Part shown: positions 52,800 to 63,732 of the stretch, one piece after another | Layout: the number at the start of each line of letters is the position of its first letter | How positions within the stretch are numbered: the first letter of the stretch is position 1 | Assembly (NCBI GenBank): GCA_905221605.1 | Contig: CAJNDS010002146.1 | Location: 310,001-374,000, forward strand | Reading direction: 5' to 3' | DNA: 64,000 bases | Source: Symbiodinium natans | Lineage: Eukaryota > Sar > Dinophyceae > Suessiales > Symbiodiniaceae | Notes under the pieces: model-generated | The model's database searches: none | Told to the model about the DNA's origin: nothing | Seen by the model: the letters and a program-made list of their open reading frames with translations, nothing else | Position numbers and translations under genes: made by a program

Positions 52800-53500
52800 C
52801 CTACCACCTCGACTGCACTGTGGACTTTAAAGGTTAGGGCGGTTAGGGTTTCCAGGGCTGAGGGTGTTTTATGGCTCAGGGGTGTAGGCTTTGAGGTGTG
52901 GAAGTGTGTTTGGGGTTTGCAGCCCTAAGGGTTGTCGATTCTTAGGGTTTCAAGGGTCTTTAAAGTGGCTTCAGGATTTTGTGGTTTTGCGCACAAATCA
53001 GGGGATTCAGGGCTTTAGACAACTTTTCTGAGGGCTTGAAGGGCTTTTAGGTTTCGGGGTTTAGGGCTGTTGCACACCAATCAGGGTTTTTCGGGCCGAG
53101 GGCTTAGGATTCTTAGGGCTTCCAGGGCTTATCTTGAGGTTTTAAGGCTTGTAGGGCTTTCAGGGTTTTGTGACTTTAGGGTTTAGGGTTCAGGCTGTTG
53201 CGCGCCAATTTAGATTTCAGGGCTCAGGTTTCATGGTCGAGGGTTTTTATGCTAGGCTGCGGTTTCAGGCTTCAGGGTTTAATCTTGTGGCTTCCGTGTT
53301 AATGCTTCAGGGTTTGTGATTTGGGTTTAGGGGCTTTGCGCCCATTGGTTTTTGCACCATCTTGATTTTAAAGCTTATGGCTTTCGGGGCTGAGTGTGTT
53401 TGAGGAGGCATTTATTTCTTAGGGCTGTTGGGATTGAGGGCTTTAGCCTCGACACCGTTTAGGGTTTAGGGGTTCTTTCGTTTTGAGGGTTACAAAGGCC
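52800..53500 (+). repeat. Long degenerate telomere-like tract (TTTAGGG type)
   Basis: For about 700 bp the plus strand is dominated by TTAGGG, TTTAGGG, CAGGGCTT and GGGTTT variants (for example TTTAGGGTTTAGGGTT at 53173-53188), with two CGCGCCAATTTAG/GCACACCAATCAGG spacers. It has no protein coding potential. It looks like a relic telomere or subtelomeric repeat array inside the chromosome. Confidence 0.75.
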
Positions 53501-53881
53501 CGTGCGCTAATGCTCTGGTGCGCGAGTCCAGCGTGCGCGAATCTCCCTGAGCTATGCGCGAATCATACAGCTGGTGCATGAATCTGCCGGCTCAGTGCGA
53601 GAACCCGCCGGTGTGCAAGTCCAGCATTTTAGTGCGCATATTCTGCGTGTTCGAATCCATCGTCCAGTGCGTCCACCGTTCAGTGCAGCTGTGAGCGAAT
53701 CGCGGCGTTCGAATCGGTTTCGGCGACATGTCATTCCAGATGTACGTTTTGCGGAATGCCGTGGCAAGCCTCCATTGACTTGGCGGAACCGATCCCTTGG
53801 TGGAACCGATCCATTGCTGCGAAAGTTCAGGGTGTATTCAAGTGTATTCATGCCCACTGCGTTCCATGGCAAAGGACTGCC
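53501..53881. other. Short GTGCGCGAATC-type repeats, no gene
   Basis: Variants of GTGCGCGAATC and CAGTGCG recur at intervals of 20-35 bp over 53505-53710. No coding motif was found. Confidence 0.5.
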
Positions 53882-54793
53882 TCATGTCGAGTCGGGCTCA
53901 GTGTCATGGGCCCACAGGTGAAGACTTGGAGGAAGCTCCTCTTGGTCTGTTTTGGGCCACGCGCTCAATGAAAGTTGTGGAGTGCAGAGAGAGCTCGATG
54001 GCCTGCTTGAGTGCCCACACGTGCGGATCTGACAGGCCATCAACGTGTTGATCCTCTGTAGCCTTGCTTGTGGAGTTCTTGTGGTTTCCAGCTTTTTGGC
54101 ACAGGCACTGGCCCCAGGATATTCCAAGTCGTCAAATAGGGACTCAAGCAGGTCCATTAGAATCATTACACCTTCCGACGAGGTCTTCTGCGATGGCACG
54201 ACCACCGAGGCCACAGCCTTAGTTTGTAAGTGATCTTCTGACATCTTCGATAGCAGCCTGTTGAAGCAGGAAATCAATATGTCGACACTGTCGGAAACGG
54301 CAGAGCCGCTGGAGACTGCGTCAGGGCTCTCGAGGACATTGAGGCGATAGTTTCCGTCAGTGAGAGAGACCGTGGAGTTAGTGCGAAGTGCGGGCGGTGG
54401 GAGTTGTGCGACATGGTCCGATTGGAGCTTCCCAGCTGTGATCTCAATGTCAGGCTGCTGGCCCGCATCATGGTGGTGGCTCTTGCACCTCGTACGAAGT
54501 TGGGCAAGCAGCGGTGCACTGTCCCCGAAGGCAGAGAAGGCTCTCAGAACTCATGTGGATGCAGGCGTGTCAGCAGAAACATGTCCTTGTTGCGGGGAGT
54601 CTGCTTCTTCTCCCAATGACGGCAAGCGCTGTATCCGGCTGGAGATTCGTGCAACCAATCCAATGGCAACAAAGGTGTCTTTCACATCAGGCTGCTCGCT
54701 CAGCAAGCTAGTGCCCATCGCCAGGCAATCTTTGTGCATCCAAACCCGAGTCGAATCTGAGGAATGGGGCTCCGCATCATCCACCCGCTTCAA
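53882..54793 (-). pseudogene. Minus-strand gene of unknown function with one in-frame stop
   Basis: A single minus frame stays coding-like for about 300 residues. It opens KRVDDAEPHSSDSTRVWMHK, crosses one TGA at 54551-54553 and continues AFGDSAPLLAQLRTRCKSHH, then LTDGNYRLNVLESPDAVSS, ISCFNRLLSKMSEDHLQTKA and MILMDLLESLFDDLEYPG, ending at 53882 after a Ser/Pro-rich tail. The text is protein-like on both sides of the TGA, so either a recent stop mutation, an unnoticed short intron or an assembly error is involved. I recognise no domain. Confidence 0.45.
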
Positions 54794-54890
54794 TCTGCCA
54801 TGCTCTGTGGCTTATAACTCTTATGACTTCAATTGCTTTGAGAAAACGTTGAACCGTGGCCGTCAATGGCACCATGAGGCCACGAGAGGG

Positions 54891-55202
54891 TCACACAGCA
54901 GAGGGCGCCATGTGCTTTGACGCAGCCTCTGACTGTAGTGACTGTAGTGGCTGTAGTGTAGTGCCGTGCCAGCTTTGAGACTTGCAATCCTTGTGTCCTA
55001 TTTCCAAGTCTGACAGTATCTCATCATGCCTGGCGACGCTCTCAGGAGGTCTTGCTGAGGAATTGCTGGCTTCGGCAGTACATTCGACGGAACTGTGCAG
55101 TTCGGTGGCTCCTGCTCGCAAGTTCTCAGGAGATTCGGGGCTTTGGCTTTCGGCTTCTGGCCTGTCCACCAAAAGAGATGCCAGCCTCCACGCAGGCCTC
55201 AT
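54891..55202 (-). CDS. Candidate exon upstream of the minus-strand unknown gene
   Basis: A Glu/Ser-rich minus frame (PEAESQSPESPENLRAGATE; ASNSSARPPESVARHDEILS; DLEIGHKDCKSQSWHG) ends 98 bp before the next coding-like frame on the same strand. It is probably an earlier exon of the same gene, separated by a short intron. There is no recognised motif. Confidence 0.35.
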   Translation of the reverse strand: MRPAWRLASLLVDRPEAESQSPESPENLRAGATELHSSVECTAEASNSSARPPESVARHDEILSDLEIGHKDCKSQSWHGTTLQPLQSLQSEAASKHMAPSAV

Positions 55203-56760
55203 GTGCCTTTGCCTAGTTAGAATAATTCGGAGACAAACGCGACGGAGCCTGTGTCTGTTCCTACTACCAGTACAACCTGACTTGTAAGCATTCCAGTGGA
55301 GGCTGGTACTGAGTCATGTGCTTTGTGCGGGTGGGACAACAACCTGAGCCACAACAGTAAGTTGTATGAAAAAGTCTACGAGCATTTGGAATGGAGAAAC
55401 TCTGGGTCCTTTGTGGTTGGGGTTCCTGGCCCATCCGGATCCTAATGCCTGGCCGCGACCTCTCCGAGTGTCGAGGCTGACCTAGTGTGCGGCTCAGCTG
55501 ATGGTTGAGCTATTCTTGCATGCTGTTAACGTGCCTCCCTGGTGCACTGATGCCTTCAGCTAGCAACTTTCATTGACATGCAAGTGCATGCACTGCGCGC
55601 CTTCTTTCACGTGACGAGCTGAAGAGCGTCGTGGACAGGATTGTCCCAAAGAGCCTGGAGACCGCTTCGAGACCTCTTCAGGTACGGAGTTTCCTGTCGC
55701 ACCCGGCAATGCCCCGCGCACTTTCTGCAGTCCCGACTGCTGTTGAGGCTTCGGTTACATAGTCGAACATGTCAATTGTCGATAGTTGTCGCTTCCTTGT
55801 TCCTCGACTTGTCGGCCTCACGCTTGGACTTGGGTTCCAGCTGTCGGGATCCTAATATTTGCATATATTTGCACGCGCTCACAATGCTCCGCTTCGCTCC
55901 AAGTAACCAAGAAGCCAGCATCAGCACACTGGGGACCTGCTTAAGGCAAAGCGGAGAACGTTTCCAACATAACAACTGCAGACACCTTCGCACACTGCTA
56001 GCACACTGCTAGCACATGGGCTGCAGCAAGCTTCAGGGCTTGAGTTGTACAGGCTGTGATGAACTGAACAAGCTTATGCGGACACCTTCGTGCTGCGCGG
56101 CTAAAAATTGATTACGTGACTACCTGCAATGAGAACTTCGCTTCGTGCACCAAGCAGCTGCCTGTAGCATGTGAGAGCCAAAGAACCCTCATCCGTCATC
56201 CTGGGTGGTGAGACTCTACTGTTGTTGCAGCAGTTTGGTGTTTCCCAAGGTTACGTAGCACAGAATCTGCTTGCTAGTTTCTCGCTACCTTCTTTGCAAG
56301 GGTTCCTCACCGTTGGTTCCGGTAGAGTCGAACAGCGTTCTGTAGCTGATGCATTTGCGATAGTCAAAAATCTTGGACAAGTTGGCCAGACCCTTGTTGC
56401 AACACGCATACGCGCCTTAGCACACGCCGCTCCCACAAAGGGAGATCTCCACGGATTGATAGCCCCACCCTGGACCAAGTGACTGCAATTGAGCATGGTT
56501 TTCATCAACCGCAATGCTGTGTTCAAGACCTCCTCACATGCTCCCAGAGTGATCTGGGCTCCGTGCCAAGGCCTTCGTCTTGTGTTTGTCTTGTGTCTGC
56601 GGAAGTGTTTGTCTGTGATTTTCTTTGAAGAGGTCGCGCCTCCCGATTAACGAAGCTTCGCAGGTACACTTTCTTGCCCAGGGCTTCACATGCACAAACA
56701 GAGCCACTAAATTCCACTAACGGTTTTCATTGTCAGCAGAGTTGTCTTAAGCGAGGAGGA
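55203..56760. other. No gene assigned
   Basis: Frames at 55641-56012 (+) and on both strands at 56171-56526 have no recognised motif. The bases just before 56761 would be the promoter and 5' UTR of the cysteine peptidase gene. No TATA box is expected in dinoflagellates and none is evident. Confidence 0.35.
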
Positions 56761-59474
56761 ATGAAGTTGGTGCTCGCAGCCGCTCTTGGCGCTGCCTTTG
56801 CCAGCAAGTTAAGGCAAGGGCTCTCTTGGAGCACCTATGGAGCACCAGTGGGGCACCAGTCTTCTTCACTTTGAAACTAACTACATGTAGGGGCCGCCAA
56901 GCTTCTTCCCAATGTTCCGCACCGATTTTCTACCTTCCCCGTTCACGAGAGGCTTGGGTCTGAACGCACGGCAGAGATCGAAGGCGTGAGCCTGGAGACT
57001 GCGTACGCCCAGTGCTCGGCTGGACACAGTGTCTATCTGGTCCTTCAAAGCTCTTCTCATGACTCATAGCATTTTTAGATTTGCAGTGAGCATCACCCCA
57101 GGCAGCATTCTTGGAGCGTCATGGCGGCTTGGAAACACTTGAATACCTGGATCTTCAATCTTCCATATTGTGCGATTTTCTGCCATAAAGTTCGAAGGAT
57201 ATCACGCCAGGGTCCACTGATTGTGTTTGGCACTGTTGCGTGCTGGATGTCCAGGTGTGCAGCGCGTGGGCGACATGGTCTCGAGATCAGAGCGGATGGC
57301 AGCATTTGCTCGAAGCCATGCGAAGGTCGCCGAACACAACAAGAGATCTGATCGCACCCTCGCTGCCTTAACCATCCTACGTGGGTATGACAACCAGGCT
57401 AGTCTAGTCGAAGAAGGTGTTTGGAGTAATGTTCTTGGGGGTTGCCTTGTGAGGTGCTTGTTTGCCTGGTATTCTTCTTGGCGGCAGCTGCAGCAACTGA
57501 CCAAGTGAGGTACATGGACCGCTACCCTCAACCGTTTCTCAGTCAGGCCCTTACGCTTACTTTCACGTCCAGGCTTCAGACAGTGAATGACGCAAGCCTT
57601 CAACAATTCCGACTTTGACTCAAGGACCAGACACATGAAGAGTTCAGCCGAGTTCTGGGATATCGCAGACTGGGTTCGCACTTTGGCACGTTTATGCACA
57701 CTCATCAGAGTTAGCTTGCGCCATTCCATCATGATTCGCTTGCGGATGGGTGCTGTCAGCATCTGTCAGCCGAGGTGGTGGAACCGCACTTCCACCTCCC
57801 TTGTGCAGACTGGCGTTGCGCAGGCCGGGGGAACAAGGAAGTAGGAAAGGGGCTCTCACTGACCCAGGACAGGCTTGGAATTGCTGACTTGGCCTACTCC
57901 AAGGGCCCTTACCATCACAAGGAGCTTGGCACGAATCCCAAGTTGACAGGAGAGCTTCGCTCAATCCCTGGACTGGGCTTCGAAGACGCGGTCGGGAAAG
58001 TGCCCACTGTGTAGGGATGCAGTGGCAGAGTGGTGTGGATGAGTGGTGCAGAAGGGTGCAGAGTAGGATAGTGACGCGGAATGTGGATACTGCGGCACGA
58101 GGTACTTCATCGACCAAGGGGCCTGTGGATCCTGCTGGGCCGTCGCGGCAACTGGAGCCCTGGAGATGAGGGTGCCTTTGTGGCAGATGGTCGGATATAC
58201 TGGTAGCTCCTGGTGGCTCCGAGTCGCTCCGGTAGCTCCTGGTAGCTCAGTCACTGCCGCTGCCTTTGATGGGATTCCGCTGAGATTTCCCTGAGGCTGA
58301 GATTGCCCACAAGAAAGCCCCAAGCATGCTGTCCTACAAAGAGCTGGTGGACTCTTGGAGAATGACAGACGTGGCATAGCCCCGTGCCAATCCTTTTCTG
58401 TTCCCCGGCTCTCCACTGCTTGGAGACCCAAGGACTGCGTGGAGAACCCACAGCATTGTGGTGGCTCGGGTTGCAGTGGTGTGTGTCAAGTCGGGGCACT
58501 TTTTTCTGATTGTTGGAAGAATCAGATTCCTGTCCCAAGGCGGAGATGGTGGCTGCGGGGGGGCCACCGGAGAGCTGGCCTTCGAGTACATCTCCATGCA
58601 TGGCCTTTCCGTGCTTCGTCAAAGAATCTTGAAACATGTTCGTGTTTTGCGGAAGTGGTGTCGCTCCATGTCGCTCCCTCGAGATCCCAGGCAAGTTCAT
58701 CCTACTCTGGTGACCGTGAGTCGACGGAGCAATGCAAGACGGGCTCTCGATCAGCAGTACCACGGCCGCAAGCTGATGCAAGCAATGCAAGCTTTACACT
58801 TGTACCCCATACACGCCATGAATTTGACATTTGCCAGGTTGTCAAAGCCAGCAGCTACTGAGCTGACATGGAGCAGCCTGCAGCTTGCAGTTTTTGGTCA
58901 GGAGTTCTCTCTCTTTCTCTCTCTTGAATCTAGTGTCGTGGTTCATGTCAAGTCTCAGGCTTCGTCAAGCTACCCGTGAACAAGCTCTCACCACTCATGA
59001 TGGCGATTCAGCATGTGGGAGACATAGTCGGAGCAGCATGATGCCGCATTGTGCACAATCTTGAGACTGGCAGCGGTCGCAGGGGCCCGTCGTCGTGTCG
59101 GTGGATGGAGGGCCTTGGGGAAGCTACGAGTCTGGAGTGTTCGACGGCTGTGGAAGGCTCGGACAGAGTGCACACAACACATGCAGGGGAGGATGTGTAT
59201 CGTCAAACGTTGGCAAGTTGCTGCCATTTCACACACAGTACAATGTTGCATTATGTATATATATATATATATTTATACTGTATACATATACATATATATA
59301 TATATTTAAATCACAGGAATAATAATATTATTATTACTGATAGCAATAGTAATAAAGTAACAAAAACACTAATCACAACAATACCAACAATAATAAGAAT
59401 AGTTACTACTACTATTATGATGATGATGATTATTATTACTATTATTATTATTACTATTGTTATTGTTACTACTA

Positions 59475-59541
<67 letters not shown>

Positions 59542-59561
59542 TGCTGCTGCTGCTACTACTG

Positions 59562-59594
<33 letters not shown>

Positions 59595-61814
59595 TTACTA
59601 TTATTACTATTATCATTATCATTATTATTCATCATTATTATTGTTATTCTTGTTATTCTTGTTATTCTTGTTATTCTTGTTATTCTTGTTATTCTTGTTA
59701 TTCTTGTTATTCTTGTTATTCTTGTTATTCTTGTTATTCTTGTTATTATTGTTATTATTGTTATTATTGTTATTATTGTTATTATTGTTATTATTGTTAT
59801 TATTGTTATTATTGTTCTTATTGTTCTTATTGTTATTATTGTTATTATTGTTATTATTGTTATTCTTGTTATTATTGTTATTATCGTTATTATTGTTATT
59901 ATTGTTATTATTACTATACACGCAGAGTTCTTCGGCGCCTGGGCTGCCTGGGCTGCCTGGGCTGCCTGGGCTGCCCTGCTTTGCCGGGAGTCTCCCTCGT
60001 GCTTCCTGTAAGAACAGACATGGCTTGGTAGCAATGAGGACTCAAAGTCAATCCGTGACCCTGACCGCTGATACTTCTGAGCGCTCGGAGGAGCTGTGAT
60101 TGTGTTGGGTGGTTCTCCCACGATGACAGGTTCAGAGGTTCTATGAAACTGAAAAGTCACAGAATTTCGCGGCCACTGCTCACTGCTCACAGCCTCAATG
60201 AATTGTTCTAGCTTTTCCAGAAGTTGGATGCGACAGGCCCTCCTCAAGCGAGAAACGTAGAACTCTCAAAGATGCGAAAACGACTCTTGGGAGATTAATG
60301 TCAAGAAGGGTGAAGGCGCCGTACGTGCCAAGATCAGACTGAACAGTTGGCGAGAATCCTCCCAGTTCAGCCTCTCTCTCTCTCTCTTTCTCTCTCAAGG
60401 GTTAGTTCAGCCTGTACAAAGGTGGCCATGAAAAGCACGCAGCTTACTTTCTGCCATCGTCACTGGCCTGATGGAATACCTGACCCATGAGTTCACATGT
60501 GGAAACCCAGTTGATCAGTTCAAAGCTCAAGCTTTCATTGAACTCTGGCAATCGAACCATCGTTCCGAACCCTGGGTTCAAACACCCTCGAAAAACCTAG
60601 ATAAATGCATCTGTAGTGGCTGACAGTCCGCAGGGATGCTACCGTCAACCATGCTGTCCTTCTGGTGGGGTATGGTCGTGATGAGACAGAGTCTTGGATG
60701 CATTCAGAAGTTTCCGTGTGTGCAGTGCTTGAGGCCGTGATGCCTTGTGCATGATGGCGTGTGTTATGTCCTCCAGGTGAAGAAGGATTACTGGTTGGTT
60801 GCTTGGCGGATGCTGTGGCGGTCTCTTCTTGATGAGCTTCTGCTGATGGAAACAGCCAAGAATGTGCGAGGGTTAGGTCAGGGCGGCTCAGATTCTTAAC
60901 TAGAGACTGGCTCGTTTGGGGTGTATTTTGCTGTTGTTCTGGCTTCCGGAGGCCTCAGATTCTTAATTCTGAACTGGGATTCGAGCCAGCAACCTAGGGC
61001 CCTACAAAAGAACGCTGTAGCCACTAGCCCAAGACATCCTACAACCCCGTCCTGTTTGATAATGATCTTGGAGCTGAAGCTAAGAACCTGAGCGGCTCAG
61101 ATTCTTACTTCGGGAATGTGCCATCTTGTGTCAAGCCCATTAGAAGCTAAGAAGCTAAGAATCTAAGGGGCTCAGAAATTGATTGGGGGGAAATTCTGTG
61201 ATTGGGGTCTGCTTGTGAAAAATCTTACAAGCTAAGAATCTGAGGGGCTTAGATTGCCTGCTTAGCAAGCTAAGAATTTAAGGGCTCAGATTCTTAGGTA
61301 AAGCCTTCGAAGAAGCTAAGAATCCAAGGGGCTCATGTTCTCTGGGGAGCGGTTGATGGAGAGGTGGGGCACCTGCTTCAGGTTCTCTGGGGAGAGGATG
61401 ATTAGAGGTGGGGCACCTGCTTTTATGCTACCAAAACACCTACGGCCCTCAAGGCCTCGCTGGATCTCAGGAGGGGCTCACATTCTTAAGTCAAAGGCAC
61501 CCAGTTAGGGGCGCACAAAACGCGATGCGTAAGTAACTTCAGGCCCTCAAATTCTGAAGTAAGGAATTCTGAGCCAACACTCCTGCTGTATATGAGTCAT
61601 GCCTTCCAGGTTCGCAACTCATGGGGAGAGCGCCTTTGCTGCACTCAGAATGACATCCGTGGAACATGCCTGGCTTATCCCGGCTTGCCGTGCAAGCTCT
61701 TTGCCTGGAAGGTGGTGGGGCGAGAATGGCTTCATCAGGGTTCTGAGGCATTCCTCAGATGAGGGAGCTGCCGGATACTGCGGGACTGACTTCGATCCAA
61801 AGCAAGGCACGTGA
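56761..61814 (+). CDS. Papain-like cysteine peptidase (C1 family), multi-exon
   Basis: All diagnostic parts of a secreted or lysosomal C1 peptidase occur in order on the plus strand. A signal peptide MKLVLAAALGAAFAS lies at 56761-56813 (donor GC). An inhibitor-prodomain-like helix, SERMAAFARSHAKVAEHNKR, lies at 57255-57380. The active-site exon 58102-58171 reads DQGACGSCWAVAATGALEM, with catalytic Cys codon 58133-58135. MLSYKELVDS is near 58326-58355. GDGGCGGATGELAFEYISMH falls at 58540-58610. FVKLPVNKLSPLMMAIQH is 58959-59014, GPVVVSVDGGPWGSYESGVF is 59083-59156, and DATVNHAVLLVGYGRD starts at 60634 (catalytic His 60650-60652). VKKDYWL is 60777-60797, VRNSWGE 61610-61629 (catalytic Asn 61616-61618), and WWGENGFIRVLR to CGTDFDPKQG runs from 61712 to the TGA at 61812-61814. 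Joins at 59014/59083 (GT-AG, phase 0), 59156/60634 (GC-AG), 60797/61610 (GT-AG) and 61629/61712 (GC-AG) restore family sequence exactly. Some exons between (57.4-58.1 kb, 58.6-58.95 kb) are unresolved, and a GTGAGC at the stop could be another donor. Confidence 0.82.
59253..59985. repeat. Compound microsatellite in a peptidase intron
   Basis: Successive blocks: TA/CATA (59253-59308), AT-rich ATA/ATT text (59310-59470), ACT then GCT trinucleotides (59471-59595), ATT/ATC trinucleotides, then 9-bp units TTATTCTTG (59643-59745) and TTATTATTG (59746-59920), and four GCTGCCTGGG 10-bp units (59940-59980). It lies inside the 1.48-kb intron between the GPV exon and the catalytic His exon. Poly-Leu and poly-Asn frames here are artefacts. 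Confidence 0.95.
60860..61480. repeat. Dispersed palindromic motif AAGAATCTGAG...CTCAGATTCTT
   Basis: GGCTCAGATTCTTA and its complement TAAGAATCTGAGG occur at least ten times in both orientations (for example 60886, 60953, 61092, 61155, 61232, 61275, 61315). Some combine as near-palindromes such as AAGAATTTAAGGGCTCAGATTCTT at 61270-61293. All lie in the 812-bp intron of the peptidase gene. Confidence 0.75.
60968..61040 (-). other. tRNA-like sequence with A and B box matches
   Basis: The minus strand reads GGATGTCTTGGGCTAGTGG, a near A box, and 33 bases on GGCTCGAATCC, one mismatch from the B box GGTTCGAATCC. The spacing fits a tRNA. Acceptor and T stems do not pair properly and no clean anticodon loop can be assigned, so it is read as a tRNA pseudogene or SINE head and not a working tRNA. 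Confidence 0.4.
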
Positions 61815-62636
61815 GCAACAAGGGAAGGTGCATCGTGTTGCATCGTGGCAGCTAGCAGTGGCAGCCTGTCGTGGCAGGTGTTGGATGTGATGGAGGACCA
61901 TCTACTTTGCCGGTTTGCGGCATGTGCGGAATCTTGTCAGACTCCGTGTACCCTGATGGAGTAAGCTCCTTCTGAGACCACAGCCGATCTGCTGCATCTC
62001 GCAGGCACTTGTAACTTCAGCTGGGCCTGCTTATGGCAGTGCCCGATGAAGATAATCATGCGGAGTCGCAACATCCTGCAGCTGTTGCCCACTCATCATC
62101 TTGTTTTGGTGATGCAAAAAACAGGTCTGCCAGGGATAAGCTCGTACTCATGCTGGATGTGCGACAGCTTGACTACAAGACCTGCGCGGCAAGTTGAAAA
62201 GTTGCAGCGTCCTCTGGACTGCCGCTAGAACTTACGTAACATGAATCCGGAGAGTAGAGATTGTCCAGCGCACTCGTGCCGTACGTGTAGTTGGATTATG
62301 TTGAAAGCTTGCCTCGGCCAGCTTCCTCGCTTTCCTTCGTTTGTCAAAAGTTTGGTCATGTCTTCAGTCTGGCAACTTGTTTGAGCAGCGCTGTGCAACG
62401 AGGGCACCGTTGGTGTGTCCGATGCCGTTCCAGCTTCTGTAGCCCGCCCAGAAGGATTCTGCGGCATGTTGCCTCCTGGCGCAGCTCGCCGGCACGAGTC
62501 CGATAGGAGGAGTCTTTTATACGCATGGTATGGAAGGCGACAGAAAGGCGGTAGATTGAGCAGAGCCGAGAAGAACAAACGGCACAATTAGCAACTGAGG
62601 AAGATCGGTCATGTGAAGTACCTAAGCCAAGTCATA
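61815..62636. other. No gene assigned
   Basis: If the GTGAGC at 61811 is a donor, further peptidase sequence could lie here. I could not identify any. A minus frame at 62225-62587 has plausible text (NEGKRGSWPRQAFNIIQLHV) but no motif. Confidence 0.35.
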
Positions 62637-62745
62637 GAGCCATAGAGCCACGAGCCATAGAATCAGAGAGTCACAGAATCACATGGTCACAAGGTCGCCG
62701 AATCACAGAGTCACAGAGTCATGAAGTCATAAAGTCATAGAGTGC
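62637..62745. repeat. GTCACAGAATCAC-type short repeat
   Basis: About twelve units of 8-10 bp (ATAGAGCC, AATCACAGA, GTCACAGA, GTCATAAA) form a patch of drifting tandem repeats. Confidence 0.85.
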
Positions 62746-63064
62746 CTTTCGGTGCTTCTCCTCTGCCTGATGGGCTAGAGTGTGCTAGCACCATGCAGCA
62801 GCTTGAATCGAGTATCAAGCACCAAGGTAGATGGCGAACTCTGCACAAGGAGGAGCAGCTGCGAGCACCCAAGAACACCGTCTTGAAACAAGGTGTAGGC
62901 GGCTGTCTTGGAAAAGAGAGCAAACGGGCCGTTCCATCAGCTCCTCCAGACATTGACAGTTCTTGAGCTTCTTGATGAGGCCGGCAACAGTGGTCCTGCC
63001 ACTGGCAACGACCAGGCAGAGAAGGCGCTTATTGGATCCTTGTGATGTTTTTCGCCTCACGCTC

Positions 63065-63234
63065 TGGCCACGTGACGTTCAAACTGCGTTCATGCTTCAA
63101 AGATCACGCATGCCGGAGGCACTGCTTGTCGGCATCGAAGCCGTTTGCAATGCAATGTCCGGGGAGGTTCGTTTTACGAACGAGAACGAGGCGAGGGAAT
63201 GTGTAGTGGCCCCCGTGTGCGGTTCCAATTTGTA
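63065..63234 (+). CDS. Candidate exon, unknown
   Basis: A plus frame reads SRMPEALLVGIEAVCNAMSG then EVRFTNENEARECVVAPVCG, with protein-like composition and a stop at 63233-63235. No motif is recognised. It could belong with the terminal exon at 63477. Confidence 0.3.
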
Positions 63235-63407
63235 GAGACGGGTCCCGCTCCAGGCAGCATTTGCTCTTCTGCGGAAGGGTTGTCGCCACTGCTCGGGCAC
63301 TCGCGGAGGAGAGGCCTTGAGGCGACTGGAAAAGCATGGCTCCTGTGGGGGTTATCTGCGTAGAGCGTATTTCAAGCCGAACTATGTGGGCCGTACCTGT
63401 GCTAGGA

Positions 63408-63470
63408 TATCAACACCTCACCATTCCTCACCATTCCACACCATTCCTCACCTTTCCTCACCATTCGTGC
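63408..63470. repeat. CCATTCCTCA decamer repeat
   Basis: Five to six units of CACCATTCCT/CACCTTTCCT lie immediately before a pyrimidine-rich CTTTTCAG acceptor. Confidence 0.85.
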
Positions 63471-63476
63471 TTTTCA

Positions 63477-63588
63477 GGCAGGTGCCTGTCGAGAAGCAGG
63501 CAATCGTTGTAGCCTTCCTGACGCGCATTGCAGAGATCCGCCGAGGGGCATCGCGGCGGGTGCAGGAGCCACGTCGTCCTGACAGTTA
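63477..63588 (+). CDS. Candidate terminal exon, unknown
   Basis: After GTGCTTTTCAG the frame reads VPVEKQAIVVAFLTRIAEIR and then RGASRRVQEPRRPDS-stop. The helical, basic end is protein-like and the acceptor is strong. No family is recognised. Confidence 0.35.
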
Positions 63589-63685
63589 GCTCTGTAGCAG
63601 CTTGGTCATGGTTGCTTTTTGGAATCTTCTCTGTGGGGCATCGGCGTCCTTTTGGTCCGAGATATTTTCCCCAACACGCTTTGTT

Positions 63686-63732
63686 GGTGGTTTAGGGTTA
63701 ATGGTGGTTTTACGGTTTAGGGTTTAGGTTTC
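63686..63732. repeat. Short TTTAGGG telomere-like run
   Basis: GGTTTAGGGTTAATGG...CGGTTTAGGGTTTAGG is an imperfect run of the telomere heptamer. Confidence 0.65.

Noticed and set aside
57202-57762. 186-codon minus-strand frame
   Set aside because: It overlaps the plus-strand prodomain exon of the peptidase, which has family support. The minus text has none.
59369-60099. Long poly-Leu, poly-Asn and poly-Ile reading frames
   Set aside because: They are translations of microsatellites and are open in many frames on both strands. The stretch is an intron of the peptidase gene.
60195-60398. Minus-strand frame starting with MREKERERE and the neighbouring KLEQFIEAVSSEQ text
   Set aside because: The charged start is a CT-rich repeat. 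The stretch lies inside the plus-strand peptidase gene and has no motif or splice support.
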